From Sipunculus nudus (taxonomy: Eukaryota; Annelida; Sipuncula; Golfingiida; Sipunculidae): 64,000 bases of DNA. The translations under genes were made by a program, and so were the position numbers. Location: the NCBI GenBank assembly GCA_026874595.1, contig CM049320.1, positions 30,786,214-30,850,213 on the forward strand, in the 5' to 3' direction. Below, piece after piece: positions 24,094 to 35,929 of the stretch (position 1 is the first letter of the stretch; every line of letters begins with the position of its first letter). The notes below the pieces were generated by a model, which did no database searches, was not told the DNA's origin, and saw only the letters and a list, made by a program, of their open reading frames with translations.

Positions 24094-24193
24094 CTTTGCA
24101 CATAGTGCCATTAAATCCGTGTTGGCAGGAGCAGTTTTCCTCTTTCTCGTCGCAAACATATTTATATCCTATATTTTCGTCCATCTTCACACG
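24094..24193 (-). CDS. EGF-like domain exon (U2, intact)
   Basis: A 100-nt exon on the minus strand. The acceptor is pyrimidine-rich and ends …CTTCGCAG. The donor is AAAG|GTATAT. Entry is phase 0 and exit phase 1. It encodes 33 residues ending 'CDEKEENCSCQHGFNGTMCK', which carries the C-x-C-x2-G-F-x-G-x2-C pattern of the C-terminal half of an EGF-like domain. The N-terminal half should lie in an upstream exon that I could not find. The next exon would be 23491-23714, and the phases agree. Copies in U1 (99 nt, plus a stop), U3 (99 nt) and U4 (101 nt) are frameshifted, so U2 is the only readable version here. Confidence 0.65.
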
Positions 24194-24299
24194 CTGCGAA
24201 GACGGGGCAGATGAATGACATGTCTGTATATGTGAGATAACCCATATGCTTATTAAATGTCTAGCGTAGAAAGGGAAAAATATAGTGGTTGTAGAGTAT

Positions 24300-25950
24300 A
24301 TTTCTACATCAATGTGTGACACTGTGTGTCAAACATTTTGTGGGTGGACTTTCTTAGATGTCCCATAGTGTAAAACCAAGGAACAATATGAATCATAGGT
24401 GACATAATTGCACCTTATGTTTTTTTTTATCATGACCTAAGAGCGTACACCACATTATCGCTCAGTTCTGGGAAAGGCTTCATGTGATCACTTTGTCATA
24501 ACTAACATCTAGTTTTGCAAAAAATTTTAATTTTAACCAAACTGGCTTCGAACTATTTCATAATTACATTATCATACTCTGTCAGGAAATAATTGAAAGT
24601 ACCCTAACTTTGAAGGCCTTCGTCCCAACCGTAACATATATCTTATAAGTTAATAAACAAGGTCATATGTCTTTATTGCTTTTCTCACGTTATTTGTTGG
24701 TATGTTCGTAACAGTACCCAGTGCACAGAGCGCAGACTTATAAACACATCTCATTGCCCCATATGGCATTGTCAGAAATGCGCATTTCTCCTTTTGGGAA
24801 ATCCAGGATCAAGATAGCGATCCGACATGTGCTGCCACCTTTCATAACAACTGTGGATCCAGAAAATATCTTGGGTTTAAAATTTTGTGGGTTTGACCTG
24901 AATCCTTTTTCGTTGGGTTAAAACATTCGTGGATTAATCGATCCTAGTCATGCATTGTATCAAAATTAATATGTGAACAAAGCTGAAAACATGCCTGTCT
25001 GAATGTATATGAGAGCAAGTCCGTGCGCTAAGTGTTGGTATGTCGTTCGTTCAGAGGGTACCCCTTTCGACTCACGTGTCCGGGAACGAGGCCACAGTTA
25101 GACTGGACACCAGCTCGTAATTGTGCTCGGCTGACCCTGACTCATCACCCAGCCGGGGGCTAACTAGATTAACTCAGCCGCATGTTTGTTTATTTAATTT
25201 AAAAATTACATTCTTTCAAACGAACAATCAAATTATATTAGCAGGACAAAATGACCTTTACCTCCGACTTTTAGCCAGATAATATGAGAGAGAGCAAGTC
25301 CACAACCAGTGTAAGTGCAAACGCACTTTCAAACAGCCTCTTGTAAGTCCAACACTTATGAAATCTCTTAAATGTCAAATGGGGACAATGAAATGGCTTT
25401 ATAGGCCTATCCTCGCTAGCACATTTCTATTTATTATTATTTTCTAGAAGTCCAACACTGATGAAATCTTGAATTTTTTGTTCATCCCAGGTTGAACTGA
25501 ATATCTTTCCTAACAATGTATTTTTTTTGGGGGGGGGGGGGCTACATATCGTTTTCTTTTCGGTTTATTAATCAGTACCATTTGCTAGTATGGACGGTGA
25601 CAGTGGGCGCACACGATGTCATAGATCTAACTCAATGCACAGGATCGACGGACTATAAAAATATTCTATAATAAACCACATGATCGTTGGGTTTTAATTT
25701 TTTGGATAAAGGTTACCCACGAATTCCACGAAAATTAAAAGCAAATGAACTATTCTGATTCTACACTAATACATTTCATATTATATGATGCCACCTGGCG
25801 TGAGATAAGTATTCATAGAAGCTCATTACCCCGATAATTTAGCTGCCTTGTTTACTGATCTCATGACAGGTGGAAGCACATGTCGGATCACTATCTGGAT
25901 CCAGGAATTTTTTAAAGAGAAATGCGTCATTTTTGAAAATGCCATCTGAA
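24300..25950. other. U2 inter-repeat stretch without gene call
   Basis: Conserved with U4 (about 57780-59420, inverted) and partly with U3 (about 42600-44340). It includes a ~130-bp GC-richer block at 25050-25190 ('cccctttcgactcacgtgtc', 'ggctgaccctgactcatcac') that recurs at 43570-43715 and 58500-58680. A 66-codon frame at 24721-24921 has a diverged counterpart in U4 (58784-58984, minus) starting 'MHRgQT…'. It has no recognisable domain and is left uncalled. Confidence 0.5.
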
Positions 25951-25969
25951 TATATCTATGCTCAGTGAA

Positions 25970-26290
25970 TATGCTAAAGCTATGCGAATATCTGTAACTT
26001 TGTGAATATCTCTAAGCTTTGTGAATATCTGAAAGCTTTGTGAATATCGGTAAAACTGTGAATATCGGTCAATTGTTTGAAAGTTCAAGTTTTGGGGGTA
26101 TGATACTCGTTTTGAATATTTATAAGTTTTGTGAGTATCGATACTTGTTATGAATAGCTTCAAGCTTTGTGAATATCGGTAAGCTTTGTGAACATTTGTA
26201 AGCTTTGTGAATATTTGTAAGCTATGTGTATATTTGTAAGCTTTGTGAATAACTTTAAGCTTTGTCAATTTACGTAAGCTTTGTGGATTT
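25970..26290. repeat. 19-bp minisatellite, U2 copy
   Basis: Imperfect array of 'taagctttgtgaatatctg'-type units with interspersed 'agtatcgatacttgttatgaa' variants. Because 19 is not a multiple of three, all frames read a 19-residue repeat ('IFTKLTNIHKAYKYSQ'). The long frame on the minus strand at 25927-26268 is therefore a product of the array, not a gene. Confidence 0.85.
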
Positions 26291-26389
26291 CAGGTTATGT
26301 ATGATTTCCACAGTGTGGAATATATAAGAAATCGTACTTATTTTAAAGCTAAAGTTAAAGTTGTAGGATTTAAGTCCCCTTCCCAATAA

Positions 26390-26655
26390 CTGGCTCAGAA
26401 GACTTTACAATTCACTTCCCGGTGGTAGCTCTCTAGGGACGCTACAGAGCCCACACACGGATTTGAGGTCGCTAGGGCCTGCCATATGCATATGGCACTC
26501 AATCCAGTAGCCATTTGTAATGCTCGGAAGACAAAACCACACTTATGGGTGAGACCTTGCTTAGGGGTCTTAGCGAAGAAGTGAGAGGCTACGGGATTCC
26601 AACCCATGACCGTTTGATCAAATTTTTGCCATTACACCACCACGCTCAACTAGTG
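26390..26655 (-). mobile_element. tRNA-derived SINE, U2 copy
   Basis: On the minus strand the head reads 'gcgtggtggtgtaatggc' (box A-like) and, ~30 bases on, 'catgggttggaatcccgtag' (box B-like). The body holds a 'ccatatgcatatggc' core and the tail 'ggagctaccaccgggaag'. Copies sit at the same place in U3 and U4. It predates the duplication, since it is in every unit next to the minisatellite. Confidence 0.65.
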
Positions 26656-26659
26656 ACAT

Positions 26660-28160
26660 CAGTTTAAGCATATAATGTTCAGGTTAAACTTTAGCCATTG
26701 ACCTTTATATTTAAAAGGGATTAAAGATCTTAAGTATTTAAAGCATTATGTCATAATCGCAGAAATTTACGAGGTGGTCACATTGCTCATCTTTAATGGA
26801 AACCAGGAATCGACATTTTCAGTATATGCTATCTAATCATGCTTGGTACATGTTTTTCCTCTAATAATGGCATCCGGTAATCCTAATCCTTCTCTTGTAC
26901 CAATTACAATCTATAAATGTTGTTTCGTAACAGGGTTGCTAAAATTCGTATGATTTGTCTTAAACCACAGAAAATTGTTTTGAATAACCAAAATGACCGA
27001 AAGAGATATGCAAACTTAATATAAAAAATAAATGTTATTCAAATATTCAAACCTTCAATAAGACCAAGTTCCATTATATATTGAATGGGAATGGAAATTA
27101 AATGAATGACTGGTTACATCCTCCATATGGGTATGCGTTTATCCCCGTTCGTGTGTGTGTGTCTGTGTGTTCACAATATCACTCATGCAGTCATTAACCG
27201 AATCTCATTACAATCTCATGGAAATGGGGGAATGATAAATCGAGTAGATTTGGATTTAAGAGCATTATCAAAGAATATTCACAAATGACCAGTCACTTAT
27301 GAACGAATGATCCTAAAAAATGGACTAAATTAAGGAAAGCAAACAAAGTTTTCCGAGCATCCCACAATAGGAATATCCACATGTGGGAGGGTTGGATTCT
27401 TAAGGATGCAGATTTTTGGTTCATTATATTTTACCTTTTCGCTGGGTTTGACGGATTTTTATATTATCCATAAAAGCATGGCTTGCGCTTAGAAAATACG
27501 GCCGGTACACCAGGTGCAGGTGTATATTCACAATTTGTCTGTACAAAAAAAATTATGCATGCTTCAAGTAATAAGCACCATGCCGTTTTTATAGAATGCC
27601 CCAGGGGTGTTGTATTGCTCCGATGAAGCCGTTATTCTTAGTTACCAATATATTTAATTAAATCTGACATGAGAAGTGAACCCTGTTTTTCATATAACCG
27701 TGTCTTGTCGGGTGGAATCATTTCGTAACTTTGTTTAATGTAGCCAATTCTCAGGCAAATTGGATGTGTTCTCGTTTCAGGTCACACGTCATAGCTTCTT
27801 TGATATACAAGTCAGGATGAGCCTTTCATGAAAATTAACTTTGTCCAGTATTGATTTACCGGTACATTATCACGTCTTCAATTCAAACGCAATGTCTCCC
27901 TTTAATGTACTAAAACAGTGAAAATCGTTACTTAGACTGGGCTTGCAGGGAAAAATCATTGCGATCACAGACTAAATACACGGGGTTCATAAAGTAAAGT
28001 TTTTCGAAAGATCACCTGTTACCTCATTCCACATATCAAATGTTAAGTAATCATCAGGTCCAGCGGATGCAGCAGGGAGAACTGATGGCCTAATATGGTG
28101 TGAGGCATATATTATATAGAGAGATTAATGGTACGTTGTACGAAGAAATGGAACAGGAAT
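26660..28160. other. U2 stretch shared with U3 and U4, no gene
   Basis: Matches U3 45080-45460 and 46740-47330, and U4 55140-57060 inverted. At about 27040 the sequence runs straight through the point where U3 and U4 carry a Penelope-like insertion, so it is an empty site. Open frames here are short and not conserved. Confidence 0.6.
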
Positions 28161-28162
28161 TC

Positions 28163-28234
28163 TCTGCCGATGGGAATCGAACCCATGACCTTGCGATTGC
28201 CGGTCGCTTGCTCTATCCACTGAGCTACAGCAGA
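28163..28234 (-). tRNA. tRNA-like sequence (tRNA pseudogene or SINE head)
   Basis: Folds as a cloverleaf on the minus strand. It has a 7-bp acceptor (TCTGCTG/CGGCAGA with one G-U), D-arm GCTC…GAGC with AGTGGATA, a 4-bp anticodon stem, and a perfect T-arm ATGGG-TTCGATT-CCCAT. Length is 72 nt. The 7-base anticodon loop CCGGCAA would give GGC (Ala), but position 33 is C, not the near-universal U, so translation use is doubtful. A second diverged copy lies 220 bp away and both recur in the opposite arm. Box A and box B are good enough for Pol III transcription. Confidence 0.5.
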
Positions 28235-28451
28235 TCCCCGACCCCTCTGTGTATTTGCACACTTTTATATAACCAGCGAAGTGTCGTCACGGTAGTGACT
28301 TCAGAGTACTACCCACTAAATGTGTTGGCACAGCAACTTTCCATGCAGCAGGGAGAACTGGTGGCCTATTATGGTGTGCGGCATATATAATATAAAGAGA
28401 TGAATGAATAGCCATGCTGGTTCGTTGTACGAAGAAATGGAACATGAAGTC

Positions 28452-28522
28452 ACTTCCGATGGGAATCGAACCCATGACCTTACGATTGCCGGTGTCTTGC
28501 TCTATCCACTGAGCTACAGCTT
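28452..28522 (-). tRNA. tRNA-like sequence, second diverged copy
   Basis: Same family as 28163-28234, with intact D-arm and T-arm but mismatches in the anticodon stem (AGACA/TCGTA) and acceptor. The flanking text 'tgttccatttcttcgtacaacg' follows both copies (minus-strand reading), so each tRNA-like head belongs to a longer duplicated element. Confidence 0.4.
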
Positions 28523-28558
28523 GTAGCTGCATCGGCATTGAACCGACTTTTCTGTGTA

Positions 28559-28561
<3 letters not shown>

Positions 28562-28626
<65 letters not shown>
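28562..28626. repeat. (TC)n(TA)n compound microsatellite
   Basis: TC run followed by a TA run ending in 'catatgcgtatgcgtgtgtgtg'. The right arm has the counterpart at 54529-54634. Confidence 0.95.
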
Positions 28627-28632
<6 letters not shown>

Positions 28633-28701
28633 GCGTATGCGTGTGTGTGTTATGTCCGTTCCTATTACCCCTATGCGCTCGATGTTTCAAGATTGTCCCA
28701 G

Positions 28702-28906
28702 GTAATACAATTACGGAAGGAAAAAAACGCCAGATTTTGTTATCATACCTGCTGGTGAAATAAATGATATTTACATTTCGGCTCGGATGATCTATCTCAT
28801 ATATATCCGTTGTTCCGGGCGTTCCTTTCAATTGACCATTTTTTATCCTTCGGGATATGATCATGACATAACCTTTGACGTAAAAGAGAAGCGCATGCAT
28901 GAATAG
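28702..28906 (+). pseudogene. Broken copy of the unrecognised C-terminal exon (U2)
   Basis: Counterpart of the open exon at 54271-54474. One extra A in an A-run near 28725 shifts the frame after 'VIQLRKEK'. Past the shift the old frame is still readable ('PAGEINDIY', 'SFQLTIFYPSGYDHDITFDV') up to a matching TAG. Several residues differ from the U4 copy, including loss of Trp and Gly. The acceptor-like 'attgtcccag' is kept. Confidence 0.6.
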
Positions 28907-29070
28907 AATGCAAGGCTTATTGTTAACTGGGGTAGACAATTCTTGATCTTTGGTCCCTTGTACATTGGTTCCTTCTATGTGGGTAATCATTTATGTATAT
29001 ATATATATATATATAGAAGGTAAAGTGTTCTATGGTCTATAGAGTAGGCCAGAGCGGTATAACTCTGAAG

Positions 29071-29165
29071 AAAACCACACTGTAAATACACCACAGTCTG
29101 TTTCACGGGATGCGACCCGATAATCAGGTAAATGTGGTTAGAATTAGGCTAACAGTGTGGTTTGA
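29071..29165 (-). ncRNA. Hammerhead-like hairpin, U2 copy (core mutated)
   Basis: Outer 9-bp stem AAACCACAC/GTGTGGTTT encloses, on the minus strand, CTGATTA (29127-29121), a CGGG/CCCG stem and GAAAC (29104-29100). The core box needs G at the sixth position but has T, so self-cleavage is not expected. The U4 copy keeps CTGATGA. Confidence 0.3.
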
Positions 29166-29169
29166 AAAG

Positions 29170-31085
29170 CCGAGACTTTTCGAGATAACGAGATTACGCT
29201 TTGTGCGTATCGAGGGGGGGGGGAGGAGCATGTGAAAGACTGACACTTATCCTATTGTCCTCGGGGGCATAGAAATCAAAATTAAGTGCGAAAAATTAAT
29301 TGAAGTGATAGATGTAGGTTTTCATAACTTAGACAAATTTTTAAACGGAGGAGTTTCTAGCAGATAAAAACATAATGTTTCTGGACCCTGGGGTCAATTG
29401 TTACAAAGGTTCACTTCTTTTTTATGGTTGGGAAAAATGTTTCTCTGGTAATAGATTACTTTGTGATTACAGGGTTTGTACAGCAGTGCAAAAGTGATAA
29501 GGAGTTCAGGAATACACTTCTTTACACCGTAATTAAAACAGCACCAGAGCAATGGCAAGCTGAATCTTAGCAACTTTCTTTCATATTACATATGCCAGTC
29601 GATCAATATCAGCTTATCATGAGTAAATGAAAATTTATGCGCGAATGATTCTGTTTATCTCTAATATCAAAGAATCATCTCTTGTAAACTGAATTTGCTG
29701 AATCGTGATATATGACTCCTTTTGAAAACCTTCAGGGTTATAATTTACTGAAAATTGCAGGTGTATGATAACGCTATGACAATCATCTTCGCCCTGTCAG
29801 CGAAACTGATGCAGAATAATTAATTCCCTTTGTGCACCTTACAGTGGTCTATATAAGTATCCTATCATAAACATAAGCATGGTAAGCCACTAGAAGAGAA
29901 GCTGTATACTTAAGATCATTCCCGTTATAGCTCCTTCAACATCCACATTAGGTAATCGTCCAGTGACCGGTGAGTGATAGAGACCATAGATATATAGGTA
30001 AATATGTAAAATATGTACAACATAAAGAAAGGAATATCGGCTTCATAGGATCATATCATCGATAATGTTATAATATTTCACTATAAAACTTCCTTTTCGA
30101 TCTTTCGTCCTTGGACATTCTTCACATTCGACGGGTGATATGTATCATAAAAAGAGGACCAAGACGATTATGTCTAACTTCCATAGAGATATAAATTAGG
30201 AGTCATTACTGGGATTGGAGATGCCGGTTGCGATCTCGCACCTGTTTTGAATTTTTTTCGTTCCAAGTCTAATTGCGATTTATTTTAGAAACCTCTGTTT
30301 ACTTTTGTTTCGTCCGCAGGCCTATTGCTCTGGGTATATTCGGAATATATTGCCTGTTTTCCTCTATTCTCTTGGCAATGCCACTCGCCAAACATCCAAG
30401 CGGTGAAAAATGAGTCCACTTTGAAGTTATATAACTGCCAGATGGAAGTTGTAATGACTAATTAAAACATTATATCTCATGTGTTTAGAACCATTTTACA
30501 GGTTACATAAAGGAGATTTGCCTGGGATTGTAGGGCGACAGTTTGTAACTCAATGGACAAAGCCAATCAACTCAAACAGAGACTATATATGTTGTTCCTC
30601 AAAGACGGTTTGGCAGTATTTTATTCTCCTAGATCCCTGTTTAATTTCCTATTAAGGATAAATTGGGTGTTTTTTGTGACTGCCAGTGTGTCTGTTCAAC
30701 ACTGAATAATGCCAATGGCAGCATATGATTCCATATAGAGTTCACTCTATGTCACCGGAGGTAAAATTACTACTTTAGTAATTAAAATGAGAGAATTATT
30801 CATAAAAAGCAGTTGTCCTTGTTCGTTTTACACATCAAACAAGAATAAAAAAACAATATGAGTAAACAGTATGGCCGGTCTGAAGCCTGACAGGAAAAAA
30901 AAAAGATGTCTGAAGGTAAAATTTATGCACTACTTATATTCCAGCTTCCAGCTTCTGCGATATAGTAGCTGCAGATACGTTTCTATGTTATATTTTGCGT
31001 CACTGAAATGTCACTGAAAGCCAAAATTGTCCCTATAGTTATATAAGACAGCAAATATATCTATAATACAAACATATTAATAACT
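29170..31085. other. Inner end of left arm; decayed receptor-upstream module
   Basis: From about 29770 to 30420, and again near 31140-31400, the text resembles the receptor-upstream modules ('cttcacattc', 'gcctattgctctg', 'atcgcctggctgtgc', 'gtagatcactag'). No receptor frame follows. This is probably an older unit that lost its receptor. The reverse complement lies at 52490-53800. Confidence 0.5.
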
Positions 31086-32739
31086 CAATAACTATATTTT
31101 CAAAAAGAAAACTTCATTACATATATTTTAGTCCACTTATCAGGCAAGTATGAAGACTGGTGCAGGCCTATTGCTCTGCTTAATTAGTAATATATATGTT
31201 TATTGCATTGTCAAATTTGTGATATATCTTCCCTTTTCCCGCGGTATCGCCTGGCTGTGCTGCACTCAAAACAGCAAAATCCTGGAACATGTTCCCACCT
31301 AAATGCGATGAAACTTCGAGTTGCACGTTGTAACGATATTTTAAACCTTGTAGATCACTAGATGCTAAGGAACCTTTTAACATTTTACCTTCCAGAAAAA
31401 TGAGCTAAGTCATTAAAGATGTGCTAGTGTATGATGAGCTTTTCGGTTCAAATGCACGATTTTCTTTGCAATCAGCCACCACTATGTACAAATAATAGTT
31501 ATAATAATCATAGTAATAATAACACTTTATTCTGTAAAGCATTAAATTCATTATAATAAACGCTGTTACAAGCCTGTTAAAATACAATTGAAAATACTAT
31601 AGTGAAAATATGAAATTAAAGTCAATTGGCAAATCAAAATTCCACTAAACTTCAAATTCGATATTTCACACAGGACGACTTGGTAAAGTCCACTGTCAGT
31701 AAGTTTTTTAGCCATTGATCAAAGGCTCTTGATGTAGTGTAACAGTGTATGAGATCTTCAGGTAAAGAGGAGCTAAATTATTCATTGCCTTATACACATG
31801 AATAATTATTTGATATTTACCCTTTGCACAACGGGCAACAATAGAGAGAATACACAATTGGTGAAATATGACTGACTTTGAAGCACAGGTAATAACTGAA
31901 TGGATGGAAATAATTCTAGACTTATTCCGAGAAAAATTTGTGTTTGCTCTTTCGAACAGCCGAGGCAGTGGTAGGATTTAGTGGTAGTTGGAGTCTTATC
32001 CCCTTTGGTCAGTCCTGCTGTAGCACTTTCCTAATAAGGTATTTGTCTAGTTTATAGTTTGATATTAGGACTACTGTTGTCTCCTTGTTTGTTGAAATAC
32101 ATTTACGGAGTAATTATGTCCAGTTATTTTCCCATTTTCGTTTATCACAGAAATATTTGAACTTTATAAATTCATGTTTTGTATGAAGGATTCATCCATG
32201 GAACTGAATATACATACACTGCTATATAGTCAATGGGGATAAATATAACTAACGCCTGTGGCTGGGGAATAATATTAAAGCTTTCATTATTAATTTTGTT
32301 TGAAAGATATGAAATAACCTATAAACACTTCAGACCATGGTTGAGATTCATTTTTCCGTATAGATAATTCATATTTCTGATACAACTTAGCAAGGGTGTC
32401 ATGGTTAAAGAATGCACCAAGGCTGTTAAAACCAGTGCCTTCATATGAAGCGACAATATTGATTATCAAAATATATTATTTCATCTGACATATAAAAAGG
32501 TTAGTTTTCTCTTATATAAGAGATACTTACCAAGATCTAACGTTGTACAAATCCCATGACCCATGAAGTTATGAAGCAACTTGAATCTGCTACTCTATCA
32601 GGTTACCTTTCCGGGATTGCTGTTACGTCTTTTACTGAAAACAAGGTTTGCATGTCAAAGGATAACAAAACGTCTATGGTCCAACATCAACAGACTCCAC
32701 TCTTTTTCTGAGCTATATGGAAACTGTATTAGAGTATAC

Positions 32740-32798
<59 letters not shown>

Positions 32799-33199
32799 GT
32801 ATATATATGGAGAGATAAATGCTGTTAATTTCCCATTATCATACATGCATTTAATGATCAAATATATTCGGAATTTGAAAATTGCTTGAATGAACCTTTG
32901 TCAAATCTTACCACATAAAATATATTTATTTTTATTTCAATAGCTTTTAATGTACGTAAATGAACGATTATTGTACAAAATTTGACACTTGCTAGCCATT
33001 TACTTTAATATATTGATTATTTCATGTCTGAAGTTGCACCTTATACACAGTTTCTAGTTCCTTTGAAAAATGTGGCAAGTCCCTTAAACGTTTTCTATAA
33101 AAGGTACTATTTTCTTGGTATTCTGGAAAAGTCAAAATTAGAGCTTAAATTGTCCAGATCACCCATACAGTTTATATATTGCCAATATATATCTGCTAG
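31086..33199. other. Spacer, no gene seen
   Basis: Holds the tail of the decayed upstream module to about 31400, then AT-rich DNA without conserved frames. A (TA)n tract lies at 32746-32813. Open frames through that tract are low-complexity artefacts. Confidence 0.55.
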
Positions 33200-34560
33200 A
33201 CCATATCTTAAATTACATCCGTATGTTGACATCCTTGATTGAAGAACAATAATCTCTGCTCTTTCAAAAAATAAATGAGACTAATTGCCTTTGTGTACCT
33301 CACCTAAAAGTCTGTTATTGCAACAAAGTTGACATACGTTGTTCATACAATCAGCCTCATCCATTTGAAGAAAGTTTGTAGTCTGTAGATCATCGCCGTT
33401 CAGGTCCAATTCCTAGGGAGTGATTTTTATCATGTTTGTAGATAAATATTTTTAATAAAACCTGTAAAAATTGTCCCACATGTCGCGTCTTTTTGTTTGT
33501 ACTAACTGTACGTTCACATCTGCTTGCATCACCCCTAAGTATCATGCAACTCAACTTGCATGACACTTTTAAGATAACGGATGCACGTGGTTTGTTCTGA
33601 ATAGCATAGTACGTAAATCTAACTGGTCATAGCTTACCGAGAGACCTATGTAAATCATGGAAAAACATGCGCTGTGGGAGAGCTCTAGGAGATCCTTTGC
33701 AAAAACTGGATATTCTACTTAAGGTCAATAAAGATAACGATATGATATCTCAGCTACAAATGTTATATTCATCATAAATCCAAAATTTCTTCTCAAAAGC
33801 ATATGTGAAATACACTTCGGCAGTATTTCCCACTTAACATATTGTTTGATAAACTCTGATCAGTTTTAACCAGTAAATGTTTCTATTTCGATCATTCAGT
33901 TCTGTTCATTATTCTAGATAAATTTCCAAGAAGACATCAAGTAACAGAACAGACAATGAAGGTTATTAAATTACCAGGAACATATATATTAACAGGAGCA
34001 CTGTATGAGACCGCAAGAACTGGGAGATGCTCTTTTCGGTCATAATAGGAAATATTCCGCCTAACCTTAAAATATGTTTGGTTTTGTTCCTGGCACAGCA
34101 TATTGCTCTGTTGTGTGTGTTATCTATCGCTGTGTTGTCGTCTCTTCCAACGGTAACACCTGATTGTGCCGTTTTCGAAACGGCCAACTCCTGGAAAGAA
34201 ATGACTTCCAATGAATATTCAAAGCTGTGGGTCACTAGTTGTTAGTGAACCATTTTTAAGATGCTAACAAGGGTTTTCATTACGGCAAATGTTTCACAAT
34301 ATTGTGTTATACAAAAGCCGTACAGGTCTCAGCTCAAAGAAAGCGGTTTGATGGCGGTTTAGCAGAATTCTGCTTTATTTAATATTGAGAACTAATATCT
34401 TTGTCTACTCTCAGTGATTCTTTTCTATATGTTATTCTATGATGCTGCATGGAAAGTTTAATCTATTTCACTGAATGAAAAAAATTGATTTTTAAGTTTA
34501 ATTAAAAAAGAGATTAATTTATAAAAAAATAGTAAATAAATTATTATGTCTAAATGAATA
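33200..34560 (+). repeat. Receptor-upstream module of unit U3
   Basis: Long match to 18600-19470 in U2, including 'tcatccttgattgaagaacaat'-type text, 'acccctaagtatcatgcaac', 'cgttttcgaaacggccaactc' and 'cacaatattgtgttata'. About 700 bp near 33560-34060 is absent from U2, so the two have exchanged indels. 'tttgtctattgcatcag|gc' before 34605 mirrors the possible acceptor in U2. Confidence 0.6.
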
Positions 34561-34715
34561 ACATCAACATGTATATATTTCACTTTGTTTGTCTATTGCA
34601 TCAGGCAAGAATGAAAACAACAGGAGTGAACAGTTTAATCAGTCTGAAGTCTGACATGCTTGCCCCAATCAGGGATTCTTCGACCGCCGAAACTTTTTCT
34701 TTTCAAGCCATCGCT

Positions 34716-35693
34716 ATGATGAACGACTCCATCCTAAGCACAAGAACGCTACATTCCACAGACACGTTTCAGAAGGAAACAACAGGAACTGTCAATCTCC
34801 AGACATTTGTGTTCAATCAAACAACATAATCTTTTACCACTTATGGATCACAAAGATTTGAGTCGGAACCAAATATAATGATAACTGTGTCTGTTGGGGG
34901 AACATTACTTAACACCCTTGGAGTATTGCTCGTATGTAGAAAGAAAATATGGGACACGCCTATCTCTAGGTATTTACTCATTTTATCCTTGACTCATGTT
35001 GTTATGAATATTGTTTCCATCTTGGTTTTTGCGGTGCCTGGTATTCCTTGCATCGAAAAACCCATTACAGTGCACAGTTCTGGCAGAATACCTGGTGGCA
35101 TTATAGCAGCAATTAATGTCATGCAAGCAGGAGCCATGTCAATGCCTCTGAAAGCATCTATCCTTTGGTCACACAGACGGGTATGCATTTCAGGAGTTCT
35201 AATAGTTTTCTGCAATATGTGTATTAGTCTCTCTTTTTTATTTCATCCCACATTGGACCCTTTTTTATGCGTCCCCGAGCTGTTTAAACAAGAACTGTTT
35301 TTCGAAACAGCAATGGAAGGACTTATTTTGTTAACACTGTTTGTAGCAGGAGTAGTTACATTGAAAAAAATGATCAGTGCAAAATCAAATGCCTATGTTT
35401 TGGGTGAAGACGTTTTAGAAAATTGGAACAAGACGATTCGACGCTTTTCGACTTTAAGTCTGTCCATGGGCTGTATTTATATTCTTTGCAAACTGCCAAT
35501 TATTGTTTATGTAAGTTTTGAAATTTTCACAGGGAAACAAATCCAGTCTACCAGAGACATTACCCTGGTACTGACATTTACCTTCAATTATTTTCCCATT
35601 TTCATCTATGGGGTCACTAATAGACAGATAAGACAAGAAATACGAGCTCTGTTGATGAAATTAAATTGCAGGATAGAAACCTTACCGGAATAA
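34716..35693 (+). pseudogene. 7TM receptor, U3 paralogue with one premature stop
   Basis: Close paralogue of the U2 receptor. From the Met-Met start at 34716 the frame runs 37 codons to TAA (34827-34829), where U2 has TCA (Ser). The same frame then continues uninterrupted to the shared stop after 'CRIETLPE'. An in-frame Met at 34878 starts a 271-residue frame that begins at the outer end of TM1 ('MITVSVGGTLLNTLGV') and keeps all seven helices, 'WSHRRV', 'CKLP' and 'NRQIRQEIR'. Two readings are possible: a young pseudogene hit once, or a receptor with a shortened N-terminus started at 34878. Only one lesion in 326 codons fits recent loss or partial function. Unlike U2, the in-frame region extends upstream to 34554. 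Confidence 0.75.
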
Positions 35694-35861
35694 CACTTTA
35701 ACAAAGAAATTACACAATAAGCAACACTGCATGAGTTGCCTGGACCAAAATCTTACATGTTCTAAGAAATGACTTGCTAAAACTTAAGTATTATAACCAT
35801 TTAAGGCCTTGAGATACACTTCAGTTGGTTCGTCCATTGTATGTTTGCAAACGTTTATGAG

Positions 35862-35864
<3 letters not shown>

Positions 35865-35921
<57 letters not shown>
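35865..35921. repeat. (TA)n microsatellite downstream of U3 receptor
   Basis: Uninterrupted TA run at the position equivalent to 20775-20826. Confidence 0.95.
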
Positions 35922-35924
<3 letters not shown>

Positions 35925-35929
35925 AACGG

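Noticed and set aside
25927-26268. 113-codon minus-strand frame with 'FTKL…HKAYKYSQ' repeats
   Set aside because: It is the 19-bp minisatellite read as protein; similar frames at 44541-44786 and 57586-57780 have the same origin.
28100-28390. 96-codon frame 'MRHILYREINGTLYEE…' across the tRNA-like sequence
   Set aside because: It is a readthrough of the tRNA-like element and its flanks; such frames ('GNRTHDLAIAGRLLYPLSY') are typical of translated tRNA pseudogenes.
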